Assembly (NCBI RefSeq): GCF_014837245.1
Contig: NZ_JACYFU010000002.1
Span: 868,001-932,000 of the forward strand
From: Devosia oryzisoli
Lineage (GTDB): Bacteria; Pseudomonadota; Alphaproteobacteria; Rhizobiales; Devosiaceae
DNA: 64,000 bases
Direction of reading: 5' to 3'
Positions 52,930 through 62,604 of this stretch are shown here, piece by piece. The position numbers and the translations under genes were made by a program. Position 1 is the stretch's first letter. Each line of letters begins with the position of its first letter. The notes under the pieces are model-generated. The model saw only the letters and a list, made by a program, of their open reading frames with translations. It made no database searches and was not told where the DNA came from.

Positions 52930-53814
52930 TCAAGTGCAACATGCTCTACGCAGGCACGAGCGCAGCCACCGATGAGCAAGATCGCCATCCAAGCGCGGAT
53001 GCCACAGCATAGAAATCGTAAACGGGGCGATTGCAAACGGTAGCACAAACGTGCCCACACCGCAGCGCAGCCCATCGGTATGCCGCTCGGGCACGGTGGC
53101 GATAAGGTCAGTGTCGCGAGCAAGGGCAACAGCGGCAGCAAAGCCGTTCACGATGATCCCTATTCGACGCTGCGCTCCGCTTGCCGCCGCTGCCTCGTCC
53201 ACTTCGGAACTGTGGAGCCCCCTTCGCAGAATCTGCACGTGCTCCGCAGCGCCATAGCGCTTAAGCGTCATCCTTGCGTCCAGCACGGGGTGTCCCACGC
53301 GTGCCACGCCGACCCATCGGTCGTCGAACAACGGCAGTGCCCGCAACTCAGGCGCCGTCGTGCGGTCGATCACCCCTGTTTCGAGGTCGACCTCACCCTC
53401 GCGTAGCGGTGCACTTTCCTTATCCGGCTTGGTGACGAACTGCAGGGTTACGCCGGGAGCTTCTTCGCGTATCTGCGCGATCAACCGTGGACCGAATGTT
53501 TCCACAAAACCTTCGCTCGTGCGCAGGACGAAACGGCGCTCCAGCGTCGCCAGGTCAAGCTTCTCTGCAGGACGCAGGATCGCTCGTGCCCCATCGACGA
53601 TCATGCCCACCTGGCCGCGAAGTTCCAGCGCCCGCGGCGTCGGAACGAGGCCGCGGCCTGCCCTGACCAGCAGCGGATCGCCCGTGACCTCCCGCAATCG
53701 CGTCAGAGCGCGGCTCATCGCCGAGGGGCTAAGTCTCAGCCTTCTCGCGGCGCCCGCAACGCTGCCCTCAGCGAGGAGGACGTCGAGGGTAACCAGCAGA
53801 TTGAAATCGGGCAT
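52930..53814 (-). CDS. LysR-family transcriptional regulator of an efflux cassette
   Basis: Start set at 53814 (MPDFNLLVTLDVLLAEGSVA), the normal LysR N-terminus; the longer upstream frame is not conserved in style. 294 aa. HTH: GAARRLRLSPSAMSRALTRL. The effector domain has a typical FGPRLIAQIREEAPGVTLQF start. Divergent from DUF2798 and the DHA2 transporter, so it probably regulates that pair. No other genes sit between it and the MalT-type gene. Confidence 0.92.
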   Translation of the reverse strand: MPDFNLLVTLDVLLAEGSVAGAARRLRLSPSAMSRALTRLREVTGDPLLVRAGRGLVPTPRALELRGQVGMIVDGARAILRPAEKLDLATLERRFVLRTSEGFVETFGPRLIAQIREEAPGVTLQFVTKPDKESAPLREGEVDLETGVIDRTTAPELRALPLFDDRWVGVARVGHPVLDARMTLKRYGAAEHVQILRRGLHSSEVDEAAAASGAQRRIGIIVNGFAAAVALARDTDLIATVPERHTDGLRCGVGTFVLPFAIAPFTISMLWHPRLDGDLAHRWLRSCLRRACCT

Positions 53815-53844
53815 TTGACCACTCCTGCGACATGCGGCGTCTGG

Positions 53845-53861
53845 CGCATGAATATGATGCG
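53845..53861. promoter_or_regulatory. Possible LysR binding box
   Basis: CGCATGAATATGATGCG: inverted arms CGCAT/ATGCG with 7-nt spacer, in the 114-bp divergent region between the LysR and DUF2798 genes. A candidate operator only. Confidence 0.4.
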
Positions 53862-53928
53862 AATGCTGCGCGTTCCGCAATGGCGGTCGAACTCGTAGGT
53901 GAGGAGCTTCCAACAACAGGAGTCTCAA

Positions 53929-54168
53929 ATGCCTGCCCGTTTCGCGCCCATACTCTTCGGTTTCATCTTGTCTGGCCTCATGTCCCTTCTGGTTTCGGGA
54001 ATCGCGACGTTCCGCAACGCCGGCCTCGTCGACGGCTTCTTTGCGATATGGGTCAGCGCCTGGCTGCCGTCCTGGCTAATCGCCTTCCCTGTCGTCCTTG
54101 TCGTCGCTCCAGTGGCCCGGCGCCTCGTGGCCTTCCTCGTCAAGGCGCCGGCCGCCTGCGCGAACTGA
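53929..54168 (+). CDS. DUF2798-family small membrane protein
   Basis: 79 aa; ACAGGAG before the ATG. Two transmembrane helices (PILFGFILSGLMSLLVSGIA; ISAWLPSWLIAF-like segment followed by PVVLVVAPVARRLV) fit DUF2798. Lies 6 bp upstream of the DHA2 transporter, so both are co-transcribed. Often found with MFS efflux genes; role unknown. Confidence 0.82.
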   Translation: MPARFAPILFGFILSGLMSLLVSGIATFRNAGLVDGFFAIWVSAWLPSWLIAFPVVLVVAPVARRLVAFLVKAPAACAN

Positions 54169-54174
54169 TCGACC

Positions 54175-55569
54175 ATGACCATGACGTCCATGACCGGCCA
54201 CCATATGCGGCTGACAGCCCTTGCCATGACCATGTTGCTGCCATCGGCCGGAACAAGCATCGCCAATGTCGCCCTCCCGACATTGGCGGTAGAGTTCGGC
54301 GCATCCAGTCAGGATGTGCAGTGGGTAGTGATCGCCTACCTCCTCGCGACGACCACGATCATCGTGGCCGCCGGACGCCTTGGCGACATGCTCGGGCGCC
54401 GCCGCATCCTGCTCATCGGCATAGCCCTATTCGGGGCCGCCTCCGCCGCAGCCGCCCTGGCACCGTCTTTATGGCCACTTGTCGCCGCTCGTGCTGCCCA
54501 GGGTCTCGGGTCCGCGATCATGATGGCGCTTGCCGTGGCCGGCGTGGGAGACCTCGTTCCCAAGCACAGGGCGGGCGCCGCCATGGGGCTCCTCGGCAGC
54601 GTCTCGGCCGTCGGCACCGCATTGGGACCATCGCTCGGCGGTGCGCTGATCGCAGTGTCAGGCTGGCAGGCCGTCTTTTCCTGCTTGGCATTGCTCGCAG
54701 CGGCAACTCTTGTTCTGGGTCTTCTGGCCTTCCCTCGTGATCGGCATCCCGCCGGGGCAAGGATCGAGCTGGACATCCCCGGCATCGGAAGCCTCGCGAT
54801 CTCCCTGGGCGCCTTCGCTCTGGTCACGACTCTCGAGGTCGATCTCCAGAGCGCCCTGTTGCTTGCCGCCGTCGCGCTGGTGGCGGTGATTGCCTTTGTC
54901 ATGATCGAGCGGTCAGCAACCGCTCCGCTCGTCCAACTAGGGGAGCTTCGCAATAGACCTCTCAGCGCAGGTCTCGTGGCGATCGGCCTGATCTCGATCA
55001 TCATGATGTCGACGTTGGTGGTGAGCCCGTTCTATCTTGCGCATGTCCTCGACCTCGATCCGTTCGCGACGGGATTGGTCATGTCCGTGGGGCCCGCGGT
55101 TGCGGCACTGACCGGCGTGCCGGCTGGACGCGTGGTGGACCGCATAGGTGGCCCGCGCGTTTCGTTTATCGGGCTTGGCGGCGTCATCATCGGCGCCGCG
55201 CTGATGGTGCTGCTTCCGGCCGCAGCCGGCGTGCCCGGCTACATTGCAGCCTTGTCGTCCATTACGGCCGGCTACGCCCTGTTCCAGTCTGCCAACAACA
55301 CTTCGATCATGAGCGGAGCGGCTGGCGACCGGCGGGGCGCTGTCTCAGGGCTTCTGGCACTTGCGAGGAACCTCGGATTGATCAGTGGGGCTTCGGTCAT
55401 GGGCGCGATCTTTGCAGGCACTTCCCAACTCGCAATCGCCGGCCTCCCCGCCGGCGCAGAGGTCGGCATGCGCATGACCTTCCTCGTCGCAACACTGATC
55501 GCTCTCGCAGCGACAATGGTCACCTTCTGGGGAACCCGTAGGCCCGTCGACCCAACGCCGCACTCTTGA
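54175..55569 (+). CDS. MFS drug-efflux transporter, DHA2 (14-TM) family
   Basis: 464 aa. IANVALPTLAVEFGASSQDV QWV, GRLGDMLGRRRILLIGIALF (motif A) and ALGPSLGGALI (motif C, antiporter signature) place it in the DHA2 drug:H+ antiporters; about 14 helices. Likely exports a drug or toxic metabolite under control of the divergent LysR. Confidence 0.92.
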   Translation: MTMTSMTGHHMRLTALAMTMLLPSAGTSIANVALPTLAVEFGASSQDVQWVVIAYLLATTTIIVAAGRLGDMLGRRRILLIGIALFGAASAAAALAPSLWPLVAARAAQGLGSAIMMALAVAGVGDLVPKHRAGAAMGLLGSVSAVGTALGPSLGGALIAVSGWQAVFSCLALLAAATLVLGLLAFPRDRHPAGARIELDIPGIGSLAISLGAFALVTTLEVDLQSALLLAAVALVAVIAFVMIERSATAPLVQLGELRNRPLSAGLVAIGLISIIMMSTLVVSPFYLAHVLDLDPFATGLVMSVGPAVAALTGVPAGRVVDRIGGPRVSFIGLGGVIIGAALMVLLPAAAGVPGYIAALSSITAGYALFQSANNTSIMSGAAGDRRGAVSGLLALARNLGLISGASVMGAIFAGTSQLAIAGLPAGAEVGMRMTFLVATLIALAATMVTFWGTRRPVDPTPHS

Positions 55570-56401
55570 CCTAGAGCCCATCCGGACTGACGCTGCCACG
55601 CGGGCAGCATCAGAGTTTCGGAAATGACAGAGGCACGATGCAGCGGCGGCGCCAGTTACGATCACATGATGGCTTGGAATGGCTCGATCCAGCGCCCGGC
55701 CTGGACTGGATCGATGCCGCGACCAAGACCCCCAGGCCAGCGAAGCGCGTCCCATGTTTCTCCTGCTGTCCGCGTCGCCTAAAGACGTGGCGTGGTTGCG
55801 GTGGCCCATTCCGTTTTCTTCCCCTTGAAGGTGCCGCAGCGCCCGTCCGTAACCTGCAGACCGACCGCCCCCGCCCAGCAGCGGCCAGGCGATCGTGATC
55901 CGCACTGTCCGACACACCGGCGCTTGCCGCGGTGAACTTGCGTCCATGCCCGCGTGGGGCGCCACTCCTCCTTCGGACCTTGGCTCGGCGGTACTTCAAC
56001 CGCCCCATCTGGGCTGAAAACTAGGGACCGAGAGGACCCAACCGGCGACAAATGATCAGGAACGGAATGACCTGATCATGGCCCCGCCGCCGGCCCCTTC
56101 GCGCGGCAGCAGTTCGATGACCCCTGCCCTGCCCCGGCGCCGGACGCACACATGGTGCAGCGCGTCAGCCCGAGGCGCGCGAACTTGCGGCAAGGCAGCG
56201 CGTTAACCGGAAATTAACCTTAACCGCAGACGGCGCCGGCGTTCCTCTTGTGTTCCAGAGATCGGCGGTCCATCTTTGACAGCGTCGGCCCGAACGGTCC
56301 GATGTCGGGACGGCCGCCCACCACCAAAGGCGGCCGACGGAAGCGCTACCAACACTTCCGCCAGCCTGAGCCACGCCACCCCTGTCACAACCAGAGGCAA
56401 C
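55570..56401. other. Gene-free stretch before the GIY-YIG/AAA/recombinase unit
   Basis: About 830 bp with only unconvincing short frames on both strands. The one structured feature is the inverted repeat at 56052-56079. The region just before 56402 should hold the promoter of the next unit, but no clear -35/-10 pair is seen. Confidence 0.5.
56052..56079. repeat. Perfect 9-bp inverted repeat
   Basis: ATGATCAGG and CCTGATCAT arms separated by 10 bp, located 320 bp upstream of the GIY-YIG gene. It could be a hairpin or a recombinase/regulator binding site belonging to the downstream unit. Confidence 0.55.
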
Positions 56402-57709
56402 ATGACCTATCGTCTTTCTAGCGGCGCCAGCGCGCCGAGCAAGCCCCATTCTTTCTCCTCCATCAGCGCCATTGCCCTCGAGGCGGGCCTCGTGCGCCAT
56501 CCGCTGGTGTCCCCGACGGACCAGGTGCTGATCCTGCGCACCATCGACGAGACGGGTTCCGCCCCGGTCGGCGATGTCATGGCCGCGCTCGAGCCGCATG
56601 ACGACCCCGTGGGCGCCATCGTCACGCTCCTCGAGGCCGGGCTCATCACGGTGCACCTCAGCCGGGGGGTCTTCGATGAACACGCGCGGCTGTCGCGCAC
56701 CATTCCCCTGCCGCCCGACCAGGATCCCGATCCCGCCGCGCCCGCCGGCGCGGTTCCGCCCAAGGGTCCCATTTCCGATGGTGTGGCCGTGCCGATCGCT
56801 CATGACGAGCCGGTGCGGCTCGACGTCGTCGGCGCCGCCAGCACGCCGCCCGCGGGCCTCAAATCGGTTCCGGGTTCCCCGCTCTTTCCCGCCATCCATG
56901 TCGGCGCGGGCGAGGCGCGTCGCGCCTTCGCCTCGTGCGAGGACCTTGCGCGGCCCGGCGTCTATCTCCTCATGTCCGACACACGCGCCTATGTCGGCAT
57001 GGGGTCGGTGGTGGGGCGGCGGGTCGCGAGCGGCACCCAGCCGATCGAGGACGTCGACACCATCATCACCATCACCGACATCCATGACGGGATGGACGAC
57101 GCCGATGCGGCCGTGCTGGAGCGTATCCTCCACATGCGCGTCGGGGCAGCCCGTGAAGTGCGGGTGATCAACGGCACGCCGGCCGGCGCGCCGGTGACGC
57201 CGGAGCGGTACCGGGAGCTCAATGTCATGGCGGCGCTGGCCTGCGACGCCCTGGCCCGCGACGGCCACCTCTTCGTCAATCTCAGCCCGCGCCTCGCCTT
57301 GGCGGGCCCGCGGGCGGAGAAGGGGCAGTTGACCCCGCCGCGCCCCTTCAACACCGTGCCGGAGGGCGAGGTCATGGAACTCGCCTTCGGCCGGAAATTC
57401 ATGGCGCTCGCGGCGCGCCGGGCCGATGACGACTGGCTGCTGCTCGCGGGCTCCGACATTCGCCGCGAGACCGTGGTCAGCGCCAATGCCTCGGCCAGCT
57501 ATCTGCGCGCCGCCTGGCTGCATTCTGGCATACTCGAACTGTCCGAGAGCGGCGAAAGCTATGTGCTGACCCGTGACCTTGCCTTCCGCTCCGCGGGTGC
57601 CGCCATGCATTTCGTGGTCGGCAGCAAGGGCCAGGGGCGTGGCGGCTGGCGGCCCATCGACCCCGACGGCGAGAGCGGCGCCGCGGGGCCGGTCCTGGCC
57701 GCGGCCTGA
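56402..57709 (+). CDS. GIY-YIG nuclease-like protein with DUF4357 C-terminus
   Basis: Start set at 56402 (MTYRLSSGASAPSKPHSFSS) with AGAGG upstream; 435 aa. Residues about 185-250 read RPGVYLLMSDTRAYVGMGSV VGRRV, a GIY-YIG-like core (here GVYLL ... AYVGMG) with a later ITDIHDGMDDADAAVLERIL segment supplying the Glu. The C-terminus (WLLLAGSDIRRE, YVLTRDLAFRSAGAAMHFVV) matches DUF4357. The N-terminal 100 residues resemble a winged-helix fold (TDQVLILRTIDETGSAPVGD). Probably DNA-binding or nicking; it heads a unit with an AAA protease and a recombinase. Confidence 0.72.
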   Translation: MTYRLSSGASAPSKPHSFSSISAIALEAGLVRHPLVSPTDQVLILRTIDETGSAPVGDVMAALEPHDDPVGAIVTLLEAGLITVHLSRGVFDEHARLSRTIPLPPDQDPDPAAPAGAVPPKGPISDGVAVPIAHDEPVRLDVVGAASTPPAGLKSVPGSPLFPAIHVGAGEARRAFASCEDLARPGVYLLMSDTRAYVGMGSVVGRRVASGTQPIEDVDTIITITDIHDGMDDADAAVLERILHMRVGAAREVRVINGTPAGAPVTPERYRELNVMAALACDALARDGHLFVNLSPRLALAGPRAEKGQLTPPRPFNTVPEGEVMELAFGRKFMALAARRADDDWLLLAGSDIRRETVVSANASASYLRAAWLHSGILELSESGESYVLTRDLAFRSAGAAMHFVVGSKGQGRGGWRPIDPDGESGAAGPVLAAA

Positions 57710-57786
57710 CCGCCCACGCCCCTTCATCACCTTTTCCTTTTCGCGCGGATCCGGCTCGGGCCGGTCCGCCAGCGGAGGCATCTGCC

Positions 57787-59766
57787 ATGACCAACGCCAC
57801 TTACAACAACGACAATGACGACGATGAGACCCTCGACGAAGGCACCGGGCGAGATGCCACTGATCTTCTTGCCGGCGCGGCGCTCAGCGCAGCGCTGACG
57901 CGCAAGCTGCGGGCACAGCTCAAGCGCCATCCGAGCGTGATCATTCTCTCCGTGCCCAATGCCGAATGGGTGCCCATGATGAGCGAGGCCATCCGCCGCA
58001 TGGAGAATGCGCCCATGGTGCGTGGCGTTTCGGAAGCCGGCAAGGCCGGCACCAGCAAGCAGCGGGTTGGCAAGGATGAACTGCGCTGGCTGCAGTCGGG
58101 CAAGAGCGTCCTGTTCGTCAGCCAGGATCCAGGGGGCCTCCTGCACGACGCGGTGCTCGCCGGGTGCGACGTCACCGTGGCCGTTCCGGCGCTGACGCCG
58201 GCCCTGCTGCGCCAGGTGATCCGCCAGTTGACCGGCGGGATTGCGCGGGGCGTGACCAAGGAGATGGCGGCACTCGACCTTGCCCTCCTCGTCAGCCTGC
58301 TGCGGCCCGGCTTGAGCGCAAAGCAATGCGTGGCCAATCTCCGCCGGGCCGTGCAGCGTGGCGGTGGTGCCAATGCCAAGGCGCCGCCGGGGCCGTTGCT
58401 CGAGGCCCTGCCGCTGACCGAGAATGTTCGGGAATGGGCTGACCAGTCCGCTGCCGATCTGCGTGCCGCGATTGGCGGAGAGCTTCCCCCGGACCAGCTG
58501 GTTTATGCCGTTCTCGAGGGCCCCGCCGGTACGGGAAAGAGCCTGATCGGCGAGAGCCTTGCCCGTTCCACGGGCTCCGCCTTCGTGTTCAGTAGCGTCG
58601 GCGAATGGTTCACCACCGGGGACGGCACGCTTGGCGGCGTGGCGCGCAATCTTCGCCTGTTCGTCGAGACGATGCTGAGCCAGGCGCCCTCTGTCGGGCT
58701 GCTCGACGAAATCGAATCGGTCCCGAATCGCGCGACCATGGACAATCGGGGCCGCGACTGGTGGAACCCAGTGGTCACCCTTTTTCTGACGGAGATCGAT
58801 CGCCTGCGCAAGTCGGGCAGGCCGATCCTGCTGCTGGGCGCCACCAACTACTATAGCAGGCTGGATGCCGCCCTGATCCGCCCGGGCCGGCTGCACCAGC
58901 GTGTCAGCGTTCTGCCGCCCGCGACGGACGCCGAATTGCTGGCGCTGCTGCGGTACTATCTCGGCAGCGACATGGACGAGGCCGATATCGGGCGGCTTCT
59001 GCCCCTGGTTCAGGGCGCCACGCCTGCTGAAATCGAGGGCTGGGTGAAGCAGGCGCGTCGCGCAGCCCGGGCCGAGAAGCGCCCGCTGCAACAGGCCGAC
59101 CTTCTTGAGCAGATCGTGCCGCAGGACGAGCGCAGCGCCGACGATATCCGTTCGGTCGCACTCCATGAGCTTGGCCACGCCGTCGTGGCCCATAGCCTCG
59201 GCTTGACGGTCGATTCAGTCTCGATCATCCCGCAAGGCCCCTCGTCGGGTCACGTGCTGGTGCGTCGCCCCAGTCTGTTGCCGACCTGGGAGCAGGTGAC
59301 CAAGCTAGCGACGGTGGCTCTTGGGGGTCGCGCCGCCGACATCGTCGTGGGTGCTGGTGCTCATGCCGGAGCAGAAAGCGACCTGGCCGAAGCGACGCGC
59401 CTTCTCCTGGCCGCTCATGAAACCCAGGGCCTTCGCGATGACCTCGTGTCGCAGCATGTGCTGGGAGCACCCCTCATGCGGGACGAGCTTCACCGCCGGA
59501 TCAGTGTTGAACTCGACCAGTGCCTCGACCAGGCCATCGGCATTGTCGGGGCTTACCGCAATACCATCATCATGCTCGCGGACCGGCTGATGGAAGAGAA
59601 GGTGCTTTCGGGGGCGCAGCTGGCCGCCGTCATTGTCGGCAATGCTGCGCCGCAGCGGCCCGCGAGCAGCAAGGATCAGCGGGGCCTCCAGGAGCACAGA
59701 CAGGCCGAGAGCTTGCCCGTCGATGGCTCCACGGAGCAGGAGGCAAGCCATGACGTCCTGGCGTAA
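57787..59766 (+). CDS. Soluble AAA+ ATPase with M41 (FtsH-like) peptidase domain
   Basis: 659 aa. Residues about 1-200 are an unrecognised N-terminal domain without transmembrane helices. The AAA module has Walker A LEGPAGTGKSLIGESLA, Walker B SVGLLDEIES, and the second-region ALIRPGRLHQRVSVLP. The protease domain has the Zn motif VALHELGHAVVAH and the third ligand region GAESDLAEATRL. FtsH is membrane-anchored; this one is not, and it sits with a nuclease-like protein and a recombinase. It probably unfolds and degrades a specific protein in the cytoplasm. Lies 77 bp downstream of the GIY-YIG gene. Confidence 0.85.
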   Translation: MTNATYNNDNDDDETLDEGTGRDATDLLAGAALSAALTRKLRAQLKRHPSVIILSVPNAEWVPMMSEAIRRMENAPMVRGVSEAGKAGTSKQRVGKDELRWLQSGKSVLFVSQDPGGLLHDAVLAGCDVTVAVPALTPALLRQVIRQLTGGIARGVTKEMAALDLALLVSLLRPGLSAKQCVANLRRAVQRGGGANAKAPPGPLLEALPLTENVREWADQSAADLRAAIGGELPPDQLVYAVLEGPAGTGKSLIGESLARSTGSAFVFSSVGEWFTTGDGTLGGVARNLRLFVETMLSQAPSVGLLDEIESVPNRATMDNRGRDWWNPVVTLFLTEIDRLRKSGRPILLLGATNYYSRLDAALIRPGRLHQRVSVLPPATDAELLALLRYYLGSDMDEADIGRLLPLVQGATPAEIEGWVKQARRAARAEKRPLQQADLLEQIVPQDERSADDIRSVALHELGHAVVAHSLGLTVDSVSIIPQGPSSGHVLVRRPSLLPTWEQVTKLATVALGGRAADIVVGAGAHAGAESDLAEATRLLLAAHETQGLRDDLVSQHVLGAPLMRDELHRRISVELDQCLDQAIGIVGAYRNTIIMLADRLMEEKVLSGAQLAAVIVGNAAPQRPASSKDQRGLQEHRQAESLPVDGSTEQEASHDVLA

Positions 59767-60637
59767 GCTCCTGCACCGCCTCGACGGTGCCTACTCCGAC
59801 CACACCTTACGATCCTATCGCAGCGACTTCGGCGCTTTTCTGCGCTGGTGCCGCAGGAAGCGACGGGGGGCACTGCCCGCCGATCCCGCCACCGTGGTTG
59901 CGTATGTGGATGCGGAAGGCCAGCGCCTCAAGCCCAGCACGATCAAGCGGCGTCTGTGCGCCCTGCGGCGGATCCATGCGCTTTGCGGATTTGCGGATCC
60001 GACCGAGGACGAGGACGTCAAGCTCGCGGTTCGTCGCGTTCGCCGGGCGCAGCCGTCCCGGCCGCAGCAGGCCCACGGCATCACCGCGTCCCTGCGCGAC
60101 AGCCTGCTTGCGGTCTGCAGCGACGACTTGATCGGCCTGCGTGACAAGGTCCTGGTGAGCGTCGGCTTCGACACACTCTGCCGCCGCGGCGAGCTTGTGG
60201 CGCTCTCCGTCGAAGATTTCACGCCGACGGGGGATGGACGTTTTACCGTTCTGGTCCGTCGCGCCAAGAACGACCCCGAAGGCGCCGGGCGCACAGCTCG
60301 CCTGTCCAAGACGGCCAGTGAAATTCTCGGCGCCTGGCTGAAAGAAACCGGCATTCAAAGCGGCGCCCTGCTGCGGCCCGTTTATGGGAATCATGTGCTC
60401 GCGCTCTATCTCGAACCGCTCACCGTTGGGCGTGTGCTCAAGAAGCTCTGCGACCGGGCCGGCATCGACCTGGAGGTGGTGCAGAAGGTTTCCGGTCACT
60501 CCCTGCGCGTGGGGGCGGCGCAGCAGTTGACGCTCAACGGCTTCGGACTGCCGCAGATCATGCGGGCGGGCGGCTGGAGGTCGGTGAACGTGGTGGCCCG
60601 TTACATCGAAAACGTAGATCTCGATGTCTGGAGCTGA
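59750..60637 (+). CDS. Tyrosine recombinase (XerC/D-like integrase)
   Basis: 295 aa; the ATG lies 17 bp inside the end of the AAA-protease gene. N-terminal SAM-like core-binding domain (YSDHTLRSYRSDFGAFLRWC), then CRRGELVALSVEDF (Arg), VRRAKNDPEG (Lys), GHSLRVGAAQQL (HxxR), MRAGGWRS (Trp in place of the second His) and ARYIENVD (Tyr nucleophile). All catalytic positions are filled by accepted residues, so it should be active. Overlap with the protease gene suggests a coordinated function, perhaps element excision or integration. Confidence 0.88.
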   Translation: MTSWRKLLHRLDGAYSDHTLRSYRSDFGAFLRWCRRKRRGALPADPATVVAYVDAEGQRLKPSTIKRRLCALRRIHALCGFADPTEDEDVKLAVRRVRRAQPSRPQQAHGITASLRDSLLAVCSDDLIGLRDKVLVSVGFDTLCRRGELVALSVEDFTPTGDGRFTVLVRRAKNDPEGAGRTARLSKTASEILGAWLKETGIQSGALLRPVYGNHVLALYLEPLTVGRVLKKLCDRAGIDLEVVQKVSGHSLRVGAAQQLTLNGFGLPQIMRAGGWRSVNVVARYIENVDLDVWS

Positions 60638-60909
60638 AGGGGCGACGGCTTGTTGCCGTTGGCAGCCAACAGGCAGCAGCCTGTGTCGACAAACGACCTT
60701 GAGGATGGGGGACGTAAGCCACCGATGGGAGCCGGCGGGACGGAGTATACGAAGATCCGCCTGATCGAGCTGGTATGACATTGCAGGCTCTTTCCAACCC
60801 GTCTATTCGAGAGAACCGGGCCACTCCCAGCTTGGGAGGACGGAGGTCTTTGCGGCCGTCCAATACCCAGCCGTACCCTCCCGGCTGCCGAGAAAGAGCG
60901 CAGAAAAAA

Positions 60910-62154
60910 ATGGCTGCAAGTCTTAGCAAGATCGTGATCCTGATTTCGATCGTCGCCATTTCCGCTATGGCCCCCGTCGCGCCAGAGGCGGCGAACGTGA
61001 TCTGGCTTGCGTCGGGTTTGACCGGCCTTTTTCTGCTAAGGCGCAAGGACGTCGCTTTGCTCCGTCGGCCAGTGGTTTGGATGTCGCTTGCCGCCCTGTC
61101 GCTGATGGCGATAGCCTATGTGGCAGGATCTCGCTCACTAGGTGGCCTCATCGGTCTAGTATACTTTGTACCGTTATTCGTGATCTGGCCTCTTATGGCG
61201 GCGGCGAAACGCGCTGCTGCTGCGGGCCCTGGTTTGGGGAGCGGGCAGTGGTCTCTCCTTCTCGGCGTGTTGGGGTTGTGCGGAGTTGCGGGAGCAGCAG
61301 TGATCGCCATCAACGAAGTCGCGACGACAATGACGGAAAGGGCTGGCGGCACCGTAGCCAACCCCATTCATTTCGCGGATGTGGCCTTGCTGGCTGGTGC
61401 CCTGTCGACGGCGGGTCTTTTGTCAGGGAATAGAGCGCGCTACGTCTTCCTGCTGGGGCCGGTTCTGGCTTTGGGCGCAGTCATCCTGTCGGGGACACGT
61501 GGGGCCGTCGTTGCGGCGGCTGTCATGCTACTGACGGCGATCGCAGTGGCGGCGATGCTCCGGCTGATCTCGCTGAAGGCGGTTCTCCTGCTGATCGGGA
61601 GCTTCGTCGTCGTAGGCGTGGTCGGCGCTCTCCTGGGTGCAAGCCAATTGTCCGGCATACAGCGAGTTCTTGCCGATTTTGGAGATGTCGTGCGCACGGG
61701 TTTACCCACCGATCATTCGACCTCCTTGCGCCTCCAGATGTATCTAGGAGGCCTCCGCGCTTTCATGCAGTCGCCGATTTACGGTCATGGACCGATGGAT
61801 TTCACGAGCGTCGCAGGGGCGCTGGCCGACACGCCCTTTCAGAACGTCCCGCACCTCCACAATGACCTTGCGGATTTTGCGGCGAGCGCGGGGATCATCG
61901 GCCTTGTCGTATATGCATTGCTGATGCTGGCGCCCATTGCGGAAGTGGCATCGGCCCCTGCATCGCGCGCGAAATATGAACTTCTTGTGCTTGTGATTAC
62001 CCTTGTCACCGGCTTTGTTGTCATGGGACTGACCAACGCGATGTTCGGTATTTTGAACGTGACAACCTCCTACGCTGGCCTGAGTGTCATCGCGGGCCTG
62101 CTGGCTGGTTCGATCACAAACGAGCATCAGGTTGGCCGCCTACAAAACCCGTAG
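60910..62154 (+). CDS. O-antigen ligase/polymerase-like membrane protein
   Basis: Start set at 60910 (MAASLSKIVILISIVAISAM), the Met that opens the first transmembrane helix; 414 aa with about 10-11 helices. The large loop contains SPIYGHGPMDF and PHLHNDLADFAASAGIIGLV, the Wzy_C/O-antigen-ligase signature with its conserved His. It joins or polymerises surface polysaccharide units in the inner membrane. The rest of the pathway is not in view, apart from the partial gene at the right edge. Confidence 0.82.
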   Translation: MAASLSKIVILISIVAISAMAPVAPEAANVIWLASGLTGLFLLRRKDVALLRRPVVWMSLAALSLMAIAYVAGSRSLGGLIGLVYFVPLFVIWPLMAAAKRAAAAGPGLGSGQWSLLLGVLGLCGVAGAAVIAINEVATTMTERAGGTVANPIHFADVALLAGALSTAGLLSGNRARYVFLLGPVLALGAVILSGTRGAVVAAAVMLLTAIAVAAMLRLISLKAVLLLIGSFVVVGVVGALLGASQLSGIQRVLADFGDVVRTGLPTDHSTSLRLQMYLGGLRAFMQSPIYGHGPMDFTSVAGALADTPFQNVPHLHNDLADFAASAGIIGLVVYALLMLAPIAEVASAPASRAKYELLVLVITLVTGFVVMGLTNAMFGILNVTTSYAGLSVIAGLLAGSITNEHQVGRLQNP

Positions 62155-62160
62155 CAAGTG

Positions 62161-62600
62161 TTATCGCGTGTTTGCCTGGTCCTCGGTGTTCGGACCTCCG
62201 CGGCAGAGCCGATCAGACGCCGGGGTATGGAACTGGCGGTGCACTTGGTCGAGCGGACAGGGAGCCGTTTTGTCGCTGGTCGTTGTGCGGACCGGTTTGC
62301 TGCGAATGACACCCTGCAGGCCGAGGTTCCGCATCAGCCCTTGCACCGCGCAATGCGCAACATCGAACCCTTCCCGCTGCATCTGCCGCCAAACTTTGCG
62401 GACGCCATAGACCGAGAAGTTCTCGGCAAAGACCCGCATGACCTGCTTGAGGCTTCTATCGCGCTGGGCACGGGCCGACAGCCGCGAGGCACCACGGCGT
62501 TGAGCGACATGCTCATGATAGGTGGATGGGGCGACTGGCAGGTCTTCGCAGATCGGCTCGACCCATAATGCCCAGGATGCTCGTCGATAAAGGAGATCAT
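62161..62600 (-). pseudogene. IS3-family transposase orfB, N-terminal fragment (frameshifted)
   Basis: Starts [13 protein letters not shown], loses one base, and continues in the next frame with VEPICEDLPVAPSTYHEHVA and later FAENFSVYGVRKVWRQMQRE, AVQGLMRNLGLQGVIRSKP. This is the HTH_21-like N-terminal region of IS3 OrfB. The DDE catalytic core is absent. Confidence 0.8.
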
Positions 62601-62604
62601 CGCT

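Noticed and set aside
2186..56062. Shared 13-mer AAATGATCAGGAA at 2186 and 56050
   Set aside because: A 13-base match is expected many times by chance in 64 kb, and the flanks do not extend it.
56165..59193. Two long minus-strand frames opposite the GIY-YIG and AAA-protease genes
   Set aside because: No motifs; the plus strand carries Walker, HELGH and DUF4357 motifs.
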